A stretch of 64,000 bases of DNA from Treponema primitia ZAS-2 (GCF_000214375.1 NC_015578.1:1302001-1366000), one strand, 5' to 3'. Positions 50,990 through 60,740 are shown, counted from the first letter of the stretch. Made by a program: numbers and translations. The notes: generated by a model from the sequence alone, not told the origin.

Positions 50990-51805
50990 ATGCCTCTGGA
51001 TAGTAAAACTGATGTCGCTAAACTATACGAACTTATCTCATCGGCTAAGTACTTTGTCACCCTCACCGGCGCGGGGGTAAGTACCCTGTCGGGTATCCGG
51101 GATTTTCGGGGAAAGAACGGCCTGTACAATGATATGAATGCGGAGAAAATTTTCGATATCGATCTGTTTCGCCGGGATCCTTCCTTCTATTATAAAGCCA
51201 CTGGGGACTTTATCTACAATGTCAATGAACGGCAGCCTTCTATAGTGCATACCACCCTGGGCGCCCTGGAAAAACGGGGTTTCCTCAAGAGCCTTATTAC
51301 CCAAAACGTCGATCTTCTCCACCAGAAGGGGGGAAGCAAACGGGTGATAGAGATACACGGTTCCCCTTCGGTACACTACTGCCTTCATTGTTCCGATCTA
51401 TCCCGGGTAGAAGAACTGGCAGCCTCAGGTCCCGGTGCGGAACTGCCCGCAAACGCCGGGGATCTTTTGGGCTTTGACGCCGTCGCAGCCCTGGTCAAGG
51501 CCGGTGAATTGCCCCGGTGTAAAAAATGCGGCAAGGTGCTGAAACCGGCGATAACTTTTTTCGGGGAATCCCTGCCGGTCCGGGCACTGAAAAGCGCCGA
51601 AGATGACGCCCGGAAGGCGGATCTGATGCTGGTCCTGGGTACCACCCTAACGGTGTTTCCTGCCGCAGGCCTGCCCCAGGTAACCCTCCGCAGCGGAGGA
51701 AAGCTGGTTATTGTGAACAACATGGAAACCCCCATGGATTCTCATGCGGTTCTGAAGTTTGAGGATCTTGGGGAGGTTTTTGAGGTGCTGGCAGCTTTAC
51801 TGTAG
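50990..51805 (+). CDS. Sir2-family NAD-dependent deacylase
   Basis: Motifs in order: [16 protein letters not shown] for NAD binding, TQNVDLLH, catalytic His123 in [11 protein letters not shown], zinc cysteines C131/C134 and C177/C180, and [13 protein letters not shown]. This is a complete classical sirtuin, removing acetyl or other acyl groups from lysine with NAD+. At 271 residues it is of normal length. GGGAGAAATC before the ATG. Co-transcribed with the TIR-like/ankyrin gene. Confidence 0.94.
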   Translation: MPLDSKTDVAKLYELISSAKYFVTLTGAGVSTLSGIRDFRGKNGLYNDMNAEKIFDIDLFRRDPSFYYKATGDFIYNVNERQPSIVHTTLGALEKRGFLKSLITQNVDLLHQKGGSKRVIEIHGSPSVHYCLHCSDLSRVEELAASGPGAELPANAGDLLGFDAVAALVKAGELPRCKKCGKVLKPAITFFGESLPVRALKSAEDDARKADLMLVLGTTLTVFPAAGLPQVTLRSGGKLVIVNNMETPMDSHAVLKFEDLGEVFEVLAALL

Positions 51806-51822
51806 ATTTGGAGAAATCAATA

Positions 51823-52731
51823 ATGAATAGTGTTCAGAATATCCCTGATGGTTTCTTGCGTCGGGGCATAGTTTTACTGATGGTTATTATTGCAGCAGTT
51901 CCGTCCCTTATGGCGGATCCCCTGAACACCATGAGCCTTAGCGGGGCTACTGGTCTTTATACGGTACCCACCGGGCGGGTAGCTTGGACGAATGATGCAA
52001 AGGTAGGTCTTGATTTTGGGTACCATACTATTATTGCTAAGAAGCATAACTACTTTAGCAATTCTGCTCTGCAAAACAAAGATAGTGATGGATATGAGCT
52101 GAACCACATACCTAAAATCAGCGCTAGTTTCTTTAAGTGGGTGGATGTTTTTTTAGCTTCTGATTTTCAGCCCTCCTATGGTCTTCCCGGGGATGATAAT
52201 GACAGTAACAATGATCTGATTACGGGTTTAAAGGTTCAATTACCCACCAAAGGTGCCGATATAGCCCTGGGCACAAATTTCCAGGCCCTGAATTTGAGAA
52301 ACAGCGAATTTGGTTACCAGGCCCTTCAGCTTTATGCAGCCTTTACCCATGAGGCTACCATCGTAACCCTTCCCGCTGAAACTTCGGTGACCCTGGGAAA
52401 GACCTTTGGTTTTAACAATGATTATGACGATTCCCTGCAGGATTTTAATTTTGATTTTGGCATGGGCCTTGATTTGAGCCTTTTCCCCAAGGCTATACCG
52501 GGCTTTTTTCACTGGATAATAGACTATTCGAACTTTTCCTATTCCGCCAATCCCTGGGGGGCAAATGCCTGGTTTCGGGGCACCCTGAATACAGGAATCC
52601 GCTTCAATTTTGCATCCATTGCGGCCCTGAACGATTACAAATTTGTATTTGATATTATCCTTACCGATGCCTTTGATGAATATTACCGTTCTTTTTCCTT
52701 CGGTTTGGTTTTTGGGGTTCCTTTCAAGTAG
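51823..52731 (+). CDS. Outer-membrane beta-barrel-like protein
   Basis: A signal peptide (about residues 14-32, RGIVLLMVIIAAVPSLMA) is followed by ~270 residues of alternating strands: MSLSGATGLYTVPTGRVAW, VGLDFGYHTI, KISASFFKWVDVFLASDFQPSYG. It ends in FSFGLVFGVPFK with a near-terminal Phe. It resembles treponemal families of predicted surface barrels, with no defined function. ATG 51823 is eight bases after GGAGAA; a TTG at 51808 precedes that site. Confidence 0.75.
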   Translation: MNSVQNIPDGFLRRGIVLLMVIIAAVPSLMADPLNTMSLSGATGLYTVPTGRVAWTNDAKVGLDFGYHTIIAKKHNYFSNSALQNKDSDGYELNHIPKISASFFKWVDVFLASDFQPSYGLPGDDNDSNNDLITGLKVQLPTKGADIALGTNFQALNLRNSEFGYQALQLYAAFTHEATIVTLPAETSVTLGKTFGFNNDYDDSLQDFNFDFGMGLDLSLFPKAIPGFFHWIIDYSNFSYSANPWGANAWFRGTLNTGIRFNFASIAALNDYKFVFDIILTDAFDEYYRSFSFGLVFGVPFK

Positions 52732-52741
52732 TAATGCTGTT

Positions 52742-54244
52742 TTAGCCCGATACTTCCGCAGAGAGCGCCGCCAGGGCCTTGTCTACCCGTGCTAGCGCCT
52801 GTTCAGCCCCCAGTATGCGCAGGGAACCGAAAAGGGGAGGGCTGACCCGGGCCCCGGTAACAGCAACCCTGAGAGGCATCATCAGGTCCCCCAGCTTTAC
52901 CCCCGCCTTTTCCGCCGCAGCTTTGATAAGCGCCTCCGCATCTGCATCATTCGATTTGGCCATGGGTCGCACCAGTTCACGGCCCAGTTTGAGCAGGGTT
53001 ACTGTTTGGGCAAGGTCCGATTTTTTGGGAATGAATTCTGCAGCAGCCGGAGTTGGGGGCTCTGAAAAAAGGTAGCCCAGTTTTTCCGCCGCCTCGTGGA
53101 GGAAATTTATCCGCTCCTTTATCAAAGGCATGGCGGCAATAAAAGTAAGCTTCTGTGTCCCCTCCGGCTCGACTCCGGCCTTCCCGAATAGTCCCGCTGT
53201 TATGGCGTAGGGTAGGGCAAGTGCCGCCAGTTCATCGTCGCTTTTCATCCGTATATATTGGCCGTTGAACCATTCCAGTTTTTTATAGTCGAAAATAGCC
53301 GGGGCTTTGTTCAGTTTTTCCAGGCTGAACCGGGCGGATAGTTCCTCTGGGGTGTAGATTTCCTTTCCTTCTTCGTAGGAGGCGCCCAAAAGGGCCACGT
53401 AGTTAAGCAGCGCCTCGGGCAGGTAGCCCTGGCGGCGGAATTCATCAATGCTGGTAGCCCCGTGGCGTTTGCTCAGCTTCTTGCCGTCCTGGCCCATCAC
53501 CATGGGGAGGTGGCAGAATTCCGGATGCTCCCAGCCGAAACTTTTGTACATGATCACGTGCAGGGGTGTTGAGGAAAGCCACTCCTGGGCCCGGAGCACA
53601 TGGGTAATCCCCATGAGGTGATCGTCCACGATATTGGCCAGGTGGTAGGTGGGGAAGCCATCGGTTTTGAGGAGTACCGGATCGGGGTTCACATCGTCGT
53701 TTTTCCATTCAATGTCCCCCAGCAGGTGGTCATGGAATTTGGTGGATTCCCCCAAAGGTATCTTGAGCCTGATGGTACACTTTTCACCGGCTCGCACCCG
53801 TTCCGCCGCCTCTTCACGGTCTATGTCCCGGCAGTGCCGGTCGTAGCCTGATTCGTGGGAACCGGACGCTCCCTGGGCCGCCTCCCGATCCGCGCGGACC
53901 TTATCCAGCCGTTCCTGGGAACAGAAACAGTAATAGGCCCGATCCTTTTCTATCAGTTCCAGGGCGTACTTTTTGTAAAGTTCAAATCGTTCTGACTGGA
54001 TGTAGGGGCCAAAAGGCCCGCCTATATCCGGCCCTTCGTCCCAGCGGAGATTCAGCCAGGCAAAGGTGTCGTAGAGGTTTTGGACAAAGCTCTGGTCGGA
54101 CCGGGTACGATCCGTGTCTTCCAGGCGCAGGATAAATTTGCCCCCTGCGGAACGGGCGTAAAGGTAGTTAAACAGGGCAGTCCGTATCCCCCCGATGTGC
54201 TGAAGCCCCGTGGGGGAGGGCGCGTAACGATCTCGTATACTCAT
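52742..54244 (-). CDS. gltX: Glutamyl-tRNA synthetase
   Basis: This 500-residue class I synthetase has the HIGH-like motif in APSPTGLQHIGGIRTALFNYL and the KMSKS-like GQDGKKLSKRHGATS. RLEDTDRTR is the glutamate-binding motif. There is no Shine-Dalgarno sequence. TATAGT lies six bases before the ATG, so the mRNA is probably leaderless. It is divergent from the aminopeptidase gene. Confidence 0.97.
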   Translation of the reverse strand: MSIRDRYAPSPTGLQHIGGIRTALFNYLYARSAGGKFILRLEDTDRTRSDQSFVQNLYDTFAWLNLRWDEGPDIGGPFGPYIQSERFELYKKYALELIEKDRAYYCFCSQERLDKVRADREAAQGASGSHESGYDRHCRDIDREEAAERVRAGEKCTIRLKIPLGESTKFHDHLLGDIEWKNDDVNPDPVLLKTDGFPTYHLANIVDDHLMGITHVLRAQEWLSSTPLHVIMYKSFGWEHPEFCHLPMVMGQDGKKLSKRHGATSIDEFRRQGYLPEALLNYVALLGASYEEGKEIYTPEELSARFSLEKLNKAPAIFDYKKLEWFNGQYIRMKSDDELAALALPYAITAGLFGKAGVEPEGTQKLTFIAAMPLIKERINFLHEAAEKLGYLFSEPPTPAAAEFIPKKSDLAQTVTLLKLGRELVRPMAKSNDADAEALIKAAAEKAGVKLGDLMMPLRVAVTGARVSPPLFGSLRILGAEQALARVDKALAALSAEVSG

Positions 54245-54303
54245 GAACCCACTATATTGAATTTTTTCTGAAAAAGGAATAGGCTGGGTAAAGAGGTGTA
54301 TCC

Positions 54304-55761
54304 ATGGGAACCAATTCAGGGGAAGAAAAGAAAACCGAAGGGCAACAGCTTTCGGAAAAACTGTTTTTTGAGATAAAGAACTGCTGGGACACCGCCACCG
54401 GGGCGGAACTTGAGGAAGTTGAAACTTTTGGGAAGGCCTACAAACAGTTCCTGGATGCGGGAAAAACAGAACGGGAATTTACCCGCCATACGGTGGAACT
54501 TCTGAAGGAAAAGGGCTTTCAGGATCTCAACAGCCTGCTCAATGAAAAGGGAACCCTGAGCCCTGGTTCAAAAGTCTATCAGCTTAACCGGGACAAGTCC
54601 CTGGTTTTTGCGGTTATCGGGAAGCGGCCCCTGACTGAGGGGATCAACATAGTGGGCGCCCATGTGGACTCCCCCCGCATTGATTTGAAGACCAACCCCA
54701 TCTATGAAGATTCGGAACTGGCCCTCCTGGATACCCATTACTACGGGGGCATCAAGCCCTACCAGTGGACTGCCATAGCCCTGGCTATGCACGGAACCGT
54801 GGTTGGGAAGGATGGTAAAAAGCGGGACATCTGCATTGGGGAGGATGAGGGGGATCCGGTCTTTACCATTACGGACCTTTTGCCCCACCTGGCCCGGGAT
54901 CAGATGCAGAAGAAGGCGGCGGACTTTATCGATGGTGAAGGGCTTGATATTCTGGCAGGCTCCCGGCCCTACAAGGACCCCAAGGCCAAGGACAAGGTGA
55001 AGCTCAACCTGCTCAGCCTGATCCATGACAAATACGGTATCCTGGAAGAGGATTTTGCGGGGGCGGAATTTGAATTTGTCCCTGCCCAAAAAGCCCGGGA
55101 CCTGGGCCTGGACCGGAGCATGATAGGCGGCTACGGCCACGATGATCGGAGCTGTTCCTTTGCCGCATTGAAGGCGCTTCTGGATTTTTCAGGCGGAACC
55201 CCACCTGAAAAAACCGTGGTCTGCCTCTTAACCGACAAGGAAGAAGTGGGCTCCATGGGAAACACCGGCGCCCAGTCCCGGCTCTTTGAAAATTTTGTGG
55301 CCTACCTGGGCGTAAAGACCCTGAACAGTTATTCTGAAATAGCCCTGCGCCAATGCCTGGGCAATTCCTCCATGCTCTCCGCAGATGTGAACGCCGCCTT
55401 TGACCCCAACTTCGATTCGGTGTTCGATAAAAAGACCTCCAGCTACTTCGGCAAAGGCCTGGTACTGTCCAAATTTACCGGTCGGGGCGGCAAGGCCGGG
55501 GGCAGCGAGGCCAACGCCGAATTTTGCCAGAAGGTCCAGGGTATCCTGAACAAAAATACTGTGCGTTGGCAATACGGTGAGCTGGGTAAAGTTGACAAAG
55601 GCGGCGGGGGAACCATCGCCCTGCATGTGGCAAACCTGGGGGTGGAAGTCCTGGACTGCGGCATCCCGGTGCTGTCCATGCACTCACCTTTTGAGGTGAT
55701 AAGCAAGATCGACCTCTACACCGCATATCGCGGTTATTTGGCATTTTTGCGGGAAGCCTGA
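54304..55761 (+). CDS. M18-family aspartyl-type aminopeptidase
   Basis: The metal-binding motifs of M18 peptidases are present: VGAHVDSPRIDLK, GYGHDDRSCSFAALKAL, LLTDKEEVGSMGNTGAQS, and near the end LDCGIPVLSMHSPFE with the last His. The 485-residue length is typical of the family, which removes N-terminal acidic or other residues in the cytoplasm. AAAGAGGTG precedes the ATG. Confidence 0.92.
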   Translation: MGTNSGEEKKTEGQQLSEKLFFEIKNCWDTATGAELEEVETFGKAYKQFLDAGKTEREFTRHTVELLKEKGFQDLNSLLNEKGTLSPGSKVYQLNRDKSLVFAVIGKRPLTEGINIVGAHVDSPRIDLKTNPIYEDSELALLDTHYYGGIKPYQWTAIALAMHGTVVGKDGKKRDICIGEDEGDPVFTITDLLPHLARDQMQKKAADFIDGEGLDILAGSRPYKDPKAKDKVKLNLLSLIHDKYGILEEDFAGAEFEFVPAQKARDLGLDRSMIGGYGHDDRSCSFAALKALLDFSGGTPPEKTVVCLLTDKEEVGSMGNTGAQSRLFENFVAYLGVKTLNSYSEIALRQCLGNSSMLSADVNAAFDPNFDSVFDKKTSSYFGKGLVLSKFTGRGGKAGGSEANAEFCQKVQGILNKNTVRWQYGELGKVDKGGGGTIALHVANLGVEVLDCGIPVLSMHSPFEVISKIDLYTAYRGYLAFLREA

Positions 55762-55778
55762 GTTTCGTGGAAGGGGTT

Positions 55779-55814
55779 CTTTTGGGTTTTTAGAGTTGCT
55801 CTTTAGCCCAAAAG
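55779..55814. terminator. Bidirectional terminator between aminopeptidase and yjfB-like gene
   Basis: CTTTTGGG (55779-55786) pairs with CCCAAAAG (55807-55814), with an inner AGAG/CTCT. The right arm contains the last codons and stop of the convergent small gene. Confidence 0.6.
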
Positions 55815-55988
55815 ATCTACATTGTTGCCCACAGCTGTGTCGGTAACAACTTTTGTAGATTCCATCAGCTTGGCAAAGGCTTCGCCCTGTTCTTCAGCAT
55901 TCTTAATGCTCAGACTCTGAACCTTAGCCGCCGCTTCCTGTTGTACCCGTTCCTGGGACATGCCTGTAGAAACATTTTCTATATCCAT
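55803..55988 (-). CDS. YjfB-family putative motility protein
   Basis: This 61-residue protein resembles the YjfB family (MDIENVSTGMSQERVQQEAAAKVQSLSIKNAEEQGEAFAKLM...GNNVDLLG). The family is linked to motility by context only. There is no ribosome binding site; the promoter at 55995-56023 puts +1 on the ATG. It lies 59 bases after aat but probably has its own transcript. Confidence 0.8.
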   Translation of the reverse strand: MDIENVSTGMSQERVQQEAAAKVQSLSIKNAEEQGEAFAKLMESTKVVTDTAVGNNVDLLG

Positions 55989-55994
55989 AAAGCA

Positions 55995-56023
55995 AGTATA
56001 CTATGAAGGCAATAAAAATACAA
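55995..56023 (-). promoter_or_regulatory. Promoter placing +1 at the yjfB-like ATG
   Basis: Minus strand TTGTAT (56018-56023), 17 bases, TATACT (55995-56000), then TGCTTT and ATG. No Shine-Dalgarno is present, so the transcript would begin at or next to the start codon. Confidence 0.7.
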
Positions 56024-56047
56024 GGAAAAGCTGAAAAGTCCAAATCC

Positions 56048-56803
56048 TCAGCCTTCTGCCGGCGCCCCGTAGAGCCTCCACCAGTTTCCCCGCCGGTCCT
56101 GGGCATCCAAATTGCCGGCATTCCGCAGGGAAAGGGCTTCACCCAGGAGCCGGAGATATTCCTTCCGGCTGATCTCCTGGCCCCCTAAGCTTTCCAGATG
56201 ATCCGTATGGACCTGGCAGTCGATGAAGGAGACCCCATCGTCAAAAAGTATCCTGGCCAGGCGCAGGAAGGCTGCTTTTGAGGCATTAGGCTGCCGTGCA
56301 AACATGGATTCCCCGATAAAGGCGTTGCCCAGGCGTACCCCGTAACAGCCTCCGACCAGTTTCCCTTCCATGTAGCTTTCCGCCGAGTGGGCCCAGCCCA
56401 GGCGGTGAAGCTCCCCGTAGGCGGCCAGTATGTCGCCGGTGATCCAGGTCCCCCCCTGGCCCGGGCGGTACACTTCCCGGCAGCCCCGGACCACACCGGG
56501 AAAATCCCGGTCCAGGGCGAATTCAAATTCACCTTTCTTAAAAACTTTTTCCATGGATTTAGAGACATGGAGTTTTTCCGGGAAAATGACGAAGCGCGGG
56601 TCCGGGGACTGCCAGAGCAGGGGATCATCCTGATTGTACCAGGGAAAAATCCCCTGTTCATAGGCTGAGAGGAGCATCCCCGGGGAGAGGTTGCCCCCCA
56701 CAGCGACGATCCAGTCAGGGCTTTCCTCCGGGGGAGGGAAGCCGTACCTATCGTGCTCGGTGAGGTAGGGGAAATTAGGATCCGGGCCGGAACGGAGCCG
56801 CAT
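56048..56803 (-). CDS. aat: Leucyl/phenylalanyl-tRNA-protein transferase
   Basis: Motifs of Aat are clear: FPPPEESPDWIVAVGGNLSPGMLLSAYEQGIFPWYN, LLWQSPDPRFVI, WITGDILAAYGELHRLGWAHSAESYMEGKLVGGCYGVRLGNAFIGESMFAR and FIDCQVHTDHLESLGGQEISRKEYL. It adds Leu/Phe to proteins starting with Arg/Lys, making N-degrons for ClpS-ClpA, encoded next door. Two starts exist, 56809 and 56803; TATCCT lies six bases before the second. Confidence 0.96.
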   Translation of the reverse strand: MRLRSGPDPNFPYLTEHDRYGFPPPEESPDWIVAVGGNLSPGMLLSAYEQGIFPWYNQDDPLLWQSPDPRFVIFPEKLHVSKSMEKVFKKGEFEFALDRDFPGVVRGCREVYRPGQGGTWITGDILAAYGELHRLGWAHSAESYMEGKLVGGCYGVRLGNAFIGESMFARQPNASKAAFLRLARILFDDGVSFIDCQVHTDHLESLGGQEISRKEYLRLLGEALSLRNAGNLDAQDRRGNWWRLYGAPAEG

Positions 56804-56873
56804 GATCATAGGATAGCAGAAAAGAGGGTGCGCGAAAAGGGAGCCGGTTTTTTAGGCGCCTGTCCTGAAATGC

Positions 56874-59420
56874 TCAGGCTTCCGCTGTCACCGCCTCTCT
56901 GGCGCCTGCCACCTCGATCCGGTACTCCCCATCCCGCCAGTCTGCCTGGGCGGCGCCGCCTGAGACGAGCCGGCCGAAGAGGACCTCGTCCACAAAGAAG
57001 GACTTGATCTTATCTTCGATAACACGGCCCACATTGCGGGCGCCGAATTCCTGGCTGTAGCCTTCTTCGGCCAGGTGTTCCACGCAGGCATCGCTTATTG
57101 AAAGGCTTATCTTTTTTTCTGCCAGCTGGTCCCGGAAAATTTCCAGTTCCTTGCGGACTATGGACTCCATCACTTCCTTGGACAGGTGGCCGAAGCGGAC
57201 CACCGCGTCCAGGCGGTTGCGGAATTCCGGGGTGAACAGTTTTTCTACTGCGCTATCCAGTTCCGCTTCCCCGCCTATACGCTCCCCAAAGCCGATGAGG
57301 CTTTTTCCGACTTCCCGGGCTCCGGCGTTGCTGGTCATGATGAAAACCACATTGCGGAAATCCGCCTTGCGGCCATTGTTGTCCGTCAGGGTGGCGTAGT
57401 CCATGATCTGGAGAAGTATATTGTAAATATCCGGATGGGCTTTTTCGATTTCGTCCAATAAAACGACCGCATGGGGCTGTTTCCGTATGACGTCCGTAAG
57501 GAGGCCCCCCTCCTCATAGCCCACATAACCCGGGGGGGATCCGATGAGCCGGGAGACGGTGTGCTTTTCCTGGTATTCGCTCATGTCGAAGCGGTGCATG
57601 GGCACACCCAGGATATCCGCCAGTTGGCGGGCCAGTTCGGTTTTCCCCACCCCGGTGGGGCCCACAAAGAGGAAGTTTGCCACGGGCTTGTTGTCCGCCC
57701 GGAAGCCTGCCCGGGATCGTTTGACTGCCTTGACCGCCGCCAGGATCGCCTCGTCCTGGCCGAAAATACGCTCCCGGAGCTTTTGTTCCAGGAACCGGAG
57801 CTTGTCTTTTTCGTTTTCACCCACTGACCGCTCGGGGATCCGGGCTATTTTGGACACCACGGTCTCGATCAGGGGGAGGCCGATGTCTATCACCGCAACG
57901 GTCCCTTCCTGCACAGAAATGGGTTCCTCCCTTGGGGTTTCGGCGCCCACCGGGCCGCTGCTAAGGGTTGGGCCTCTGGTAAGTGTGGGCTCCCCAGGGT
58001 CACCGGTAGCCGGAGTATCCGCGCCGGAGGAGTTTCCTGCAGCGGTAGAAGCGCCGGCAAGAGTATCGGCGGGGTTTTCGGTCTTGCCGTTGTCCTTGAA
58101 AGCCTGGATCCGGGCAAAGGCGCCGGCTTCGTCGATCACATCGATGGCTTTATCCGGCAGCCGCCGTTCGGTGATAAACTGGGCGGAAAGACGCACCGCC
58201 CCTTCCACGGCCTCATCACTGTACTTAACCCGATGGTATTCTTCGTATTTGGACCTGAGCCCCTTGAGGATCGCGATGGCGTCTTCCTGGCTGGGCTCGT
58301 CAATGTCAATTTTCTGGAAACGCCGGGACAGGGCCCGGTCTTTGTCAAAGAATTTGCCGTATTCCTCGTGGGTGGTGGACCCGATGCAGCGGATTTTTCC
58401 CGATGCAAGGGCAGGTTTGAGCAGGTTTGAGGCATCTAAAGCGCTGCCGGAGACTGAGCCGGCCCCTACCAGGGTGTGGATTTCATCGATAAAGAGGATG
58501 GCCTTTTCTTTTTTCAGGATTTCTTCAATGACCCGCTTGATCCGTTCCTCAAAGTCCCCCCGGTACTTGGTTCCCGCTACCAGGGCGCCCATATCCAGGG
58601 AATAGATGGCGAAATCTTTCAAAGTGGGGGGCACGTTCCCGGCGACTATGCGCTGGGCCAGCCCTTCGGTGATGGCGGTTTTTCCTACTCCGGAATCGCC
58701 CACATGGACCGGGTTGTTTTTGAGCCGGCGGCAAAGTACCTGCACGGTCCGGTCCAGTTCGGTCTGCCGGCCTATGACCGGTTCCAGCCGGCCCAGCTTT
58801 GCCAGGGCGGTGAGTTCCGTGGCGTAGCGCTCCAGGGCGCTCTTTTTATTGGCCTTAGTTTTCTGGGCCGCATCGGAAGCCTCACCCTCAAAGGGAATTT
58901 CCTCATGGCCGTCTCCGTCATTCATGTGGGGGTTCATACGGGTGAATTTCGGAGTATAGGCACGGGAAAAATTGAAACCCTGCTCACCTTCATCCTCATA
59001 TTCCCGGGAAAGACTCTCCAAAAGCTCCAGCCGATTCCTGATTCCCGACTTGCGGAGGAAATAGGCGCAATAATTCCGTTCCTCATCGTAGAGGGAGACC
59101 AGAATGTCCGCAATATCCAGGGTTTCCTTCTGGGATGACTGGCTTTGAAGCACTGCTCGTTCCAGGACGCTCTGGAAACTCACAGTTTGGGTGGGCTCGG
59201 TGTTATCCTGGGTGGGGGGCACTTGCTGTTCAAAGTAGTTTTCCATCCCATGTTTAAGTTGATCCAGGTTAGCCCCGCAGGATGAAAGTATGCTCTGTAC
59301 CTCATTGAATGCAAGGGCGGCATAGAGTATATGTTCGGGGGTCAGGTATTCGTGGTTACGTACCTTGGCCTCATTATAGGCGGCATTGATGATAGCCTGC
59401 ACATGGCGGCTGATTTTCAT
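56874..59420 (-). CDS. clpA: ClpA, AAA+ unfoldase of the ClpAP protease
   Basis: An N-terminal Clp repeat domain (about 1-145) binds ClpS. Walker A of the first ATPase is [15 protein letters not shown] and of the second [15 protein letters not shown]. The 848-residue chain is ~90 longer than E. coli ClpA. Part of the excess is a Thr/Ser/Gly/Pro-rich linker (about 450-510) between the ATPase domains. GGAGAGGGG precedes the ATG. It lies 70 bases after clpS, across two hairpins. Confidence 0.96.
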   Translation of the reverse strand: MKISRHVQAIINAAYNEAKVRNHEYLTPEHILYAALAFNEVQSILSSCGANLDQLKHGMENYFEQQVPPTQDNTEPTQTVSFQSVLERAVLQSQSSQKETLDIADILVSLYDEERNYCAYFLRKSGIRNRLELLESLSREYEDEGEQGFNFSRAYTPKFTRMNPHMNDGDGHEEIPFEGEASDAAQKTKANKKSALERYATELTALAKLGRLEPVIGRQTELDRTVQVLCRRLKNNPVHVGDSGVGKTAITEGLAQRIVAGNVPPTLKDFAIYSLDMGALVAGTKYRGDFEERIKRVIEEILKKEKAILFIDEIHTLVGAGSVSGSALDASNLLKPALASGKIRCIGSTTHEEYGKFFDKDRALSRRFQKIDIDEPSQEDAIAILKGLRSKYEEYHRVKYSDEAVEGAVRLSAQFITERRLPDKAIDVIDEAGAFARIQAFKDNGKTENPADTLAGASTAAGNSSGADTPATGDPGEPTLTRGPTLSSGPVGAETPREEPISVQEGTVAVIDIGLPLIETVVSKIARIPERSVGENEKDKLRFLEQKLRERIFGQDEAILAAVKAVKRSRAGFRADNKPVANFLFVGPTGVGKTELARQLADILGVPMHRFDMSEYQEKHTVSRLIGSPPGYVGYEEGGLLTDVIRKQPHAVVLLDEIEKAHPDIYNILLQIMDYATLTDNNGRKADFRNVVFIMTSNAGAREVGKSLIGFGERIGGEAELDSAVEKLFTPEFRNRLDAVVRFGHLSKEVMESIVRKELEIFRDQLAEKKISLSISDACVEHLAEEGYSQEFGARNVGRVIEDKIKSFFVDEVLFGRLVSGGAAQADWRDGEYRIEVAGAREAVTAEA

Positions 59421-59459
59421 TTTTCACCCCTCTCCATTAAATGTAATCAAAAACCATAA

Positions 59460-59505
59460 AAAAAGCTATGCTTTTTCCAAGTCGAAAAAGCTATGCTTTT
59501 TCGAC
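59460..59505 (-). repeat. Double hairpin across the clpS stop
   Basis: GTCGAAAAAGC-tat-GCTTTTTCGAC (59481-59505) is a perfect 11-bp stem with the clpS stop codon in it. After a short TTCCAA-type spacer, AAAAAGC-tat-GCTTTTT (59460-59476) repeats the motif. Same layout as the flagellar ladders. Confidence 0.88.
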
Positions 59506-59802
59506 CACGCACCGCAGGGGGAATTCGTTCTGCCGGGCCAGGGTATGGACCTGCTCAGCCTTAGTCTGGGCTATATCCCAGGAATAGACCCCCGCGATGC
59601 TTCGGCCTTTCCGGTGGATTTCCAGCATGAGGCGGTTTGCCTCCTCTACGCTTTTATGAAAGATTCCCATCAGTATCTCCACCACAAATTCCATGGTGGT
59701 AAAATGATCATTCAGTATGACAACCCGAAAATCCTCGGGCTCTGACAGCTTTTCCTTTTTTTTTGCGGCTAAATCCGTCTCGTTTCCGAAAAGGCTGGGC
59801 AT
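59491..59802 (-). CDS. clpS: ClpS, N-degron adaptor of ClpAP
   Basis: This ~103-residue adaptor has the core pattern FRVVILNDHFTTMEFVVEILMGIFHKSVEEANRLMLEIHRKGRSIAGVYSWDIAQTKAEQVHTLARQNEFPLRCVVEKA. It hands N-end-rule substrates to ClpA, encoded next. The frame runs up to 59895, but ATG 59802 (MPSLFGNETD) suits the family. It has no Shine-Dalgarno; a promoter ends six bases before it. Confidence 0.95.
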   Translation of the reverse strand: MPSLFGNETDLAAKKKEKLSEPEDFRVVILNDHFTTMEFVVEILMGIFHKSVEEANRLMLEIHRKGRSIAGVYSWDIAQTKAEQVHTLARQNEFPLRCVVEKA

Positions 59803-59808
59803 AGAGAA

Positions 59809-59837
59809 AGGATACTGCAAAATAAAAGGGTATACAA
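59809..59837 (-). promoter_or_regulatory. Promoter placing +1 at the clpS ATG
   Basis: Minus strand TTGTAT (59832-59837), 17 bases, TATCCT (59809-59814), TTCTCT, ATG. The -35 hexamer and both spacings match the yjfB-like promoter. Confidence 0.7.
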
Positions 59838-59911
59838 TACGTAGTAGAAGGGCTGCCATTTTTTTATTTTCCGATAGAACCGGAAATTTACACACGCCTT
59901 GGATCGGTATG

Positions 59912-59941
59912 TTGATTAAAGGGCCTCCCGGCGGTTATACT
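59912..59941 (+). promoter_or_regulatory. Promoter placing +1 at the exonuclease III ATG
   Basis: TTGATT (59912-59917), 18 bases, TATACT (59936-59941), seven bases, ATG. No Shine-Dalgarno. Confidence 0.6.
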
Positions 59942-59948
59942 TGCTCTG

Positions 59949-60731
59949 ATGCGTATTTTAAGCTTCAATGTCAATGGAATTCGGGCTGTGGAAAAGCGGG
60001 GCTTTGTGGACTGGATCCGGCAGGAGTCTCCGGATGTGCTCTGCCTCCAGGAAACTAAGGCCCACCCGGATCAGCTTTCCTCGGAACTGAACAAGCCTGT
60101 GGATAAGGATGGCAAGGCCTACTTTTCCTACTGGGCCAGCGCCCAAAAAAAAGGTTATTCCGGGGTGGCCATATACAGCCGCATAGAGCCCCGGGATATA
60201 AAACCCCTGGGGGTTCCGGAATTTGACGCCGAGGGGAGGGTGCTTCAGGCGGATTTTAAGGACTTTGTGCTGATCAGCGCCTATTTTCCCAATTCCCAGG
60301 ATGCCGGCGCCCGGCTGGGTTATAAGCTTGACTTTTGCGCCGCCATGCTGGAATGTTGCAATAAACTGGTTTCTGCAGGGCGCCACCTGGTACTCTGCGG
60401 GGATTACAATATCGCCCATACCCCCATTGATCTGGCCCGGCCCAAGGAAAACGAGGGGAACGCCGGGTATCTGCCGGAGGAACGGGCCTGGATGGATACC
60501 TTTATTGCCGCAGGTTATGTGGATACCTTCCGCAGCTTTCATCCCGGGGAAACCGGCTGCTACAGCTGGTGGTCCTACCGGATGAGCGCCCGGGAACGGA
60601 ATGTGGGGTGGCGTCTTGATTATCATTGTGTGGATAAGGCCTTTATGCCCAAGGTTAGCGCTTCCATTATCCGGCCCGATGTTCAAGGGTCAGACCATTG
60701 CCCGGTTCAGATTGAGCTAAAATTAAAATAA
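59949..60731 (+). CDS. xth: Exodeoxyribonuclease III (AP endonuclease)
   Basis: This 260-residue enzyme has the family motifs ILSFNVNGIRAVEKRGF, LCLQETKAHPDQ, YSGVAIYSR, CGDYNIAHTPIDL, WWSYRMSARERNVGWRLDYH and GSDHCPVQIEL. All catalytic residues (Asn, Glu, Asp, His) are present. It repairs abasic DNA sites. The rhomboid gene follows nine bases after the stop. Confidence 0.96.
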   Translation: MRILSFNVNGIRAVEKRGFVDWIRQESPDVLCLQETKAHPDQLSSELNKPVDKDGKAYFSYWASAQKKGYSGVAIYSRIEPRDIKPLGVPEFDAEGRVLQADFKDFVLISAYFPNSQDAGARLGYKLDFCAAMLECCNKLVSAGRHLVLCGDYNIAHTPIDLARPKENEGNAGYLPEERAWMDTFIAAGYVDTFRSFHPGETGCYSWWSYRMSARERNVGWRLDYHCVDKAFMPKVSASIIRPDVQGSDHCPVQIELKLK

Positions 60732-60740
60732 GGTGTGATT

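Noticed and set aside
50063-51805. Standard Thoeris defence system
   Set aside because: The Sir2 protein is a classical zinc-binding deacylase without the SLOG part of ThsA, and the TIR-like part is fused to ankyrins.
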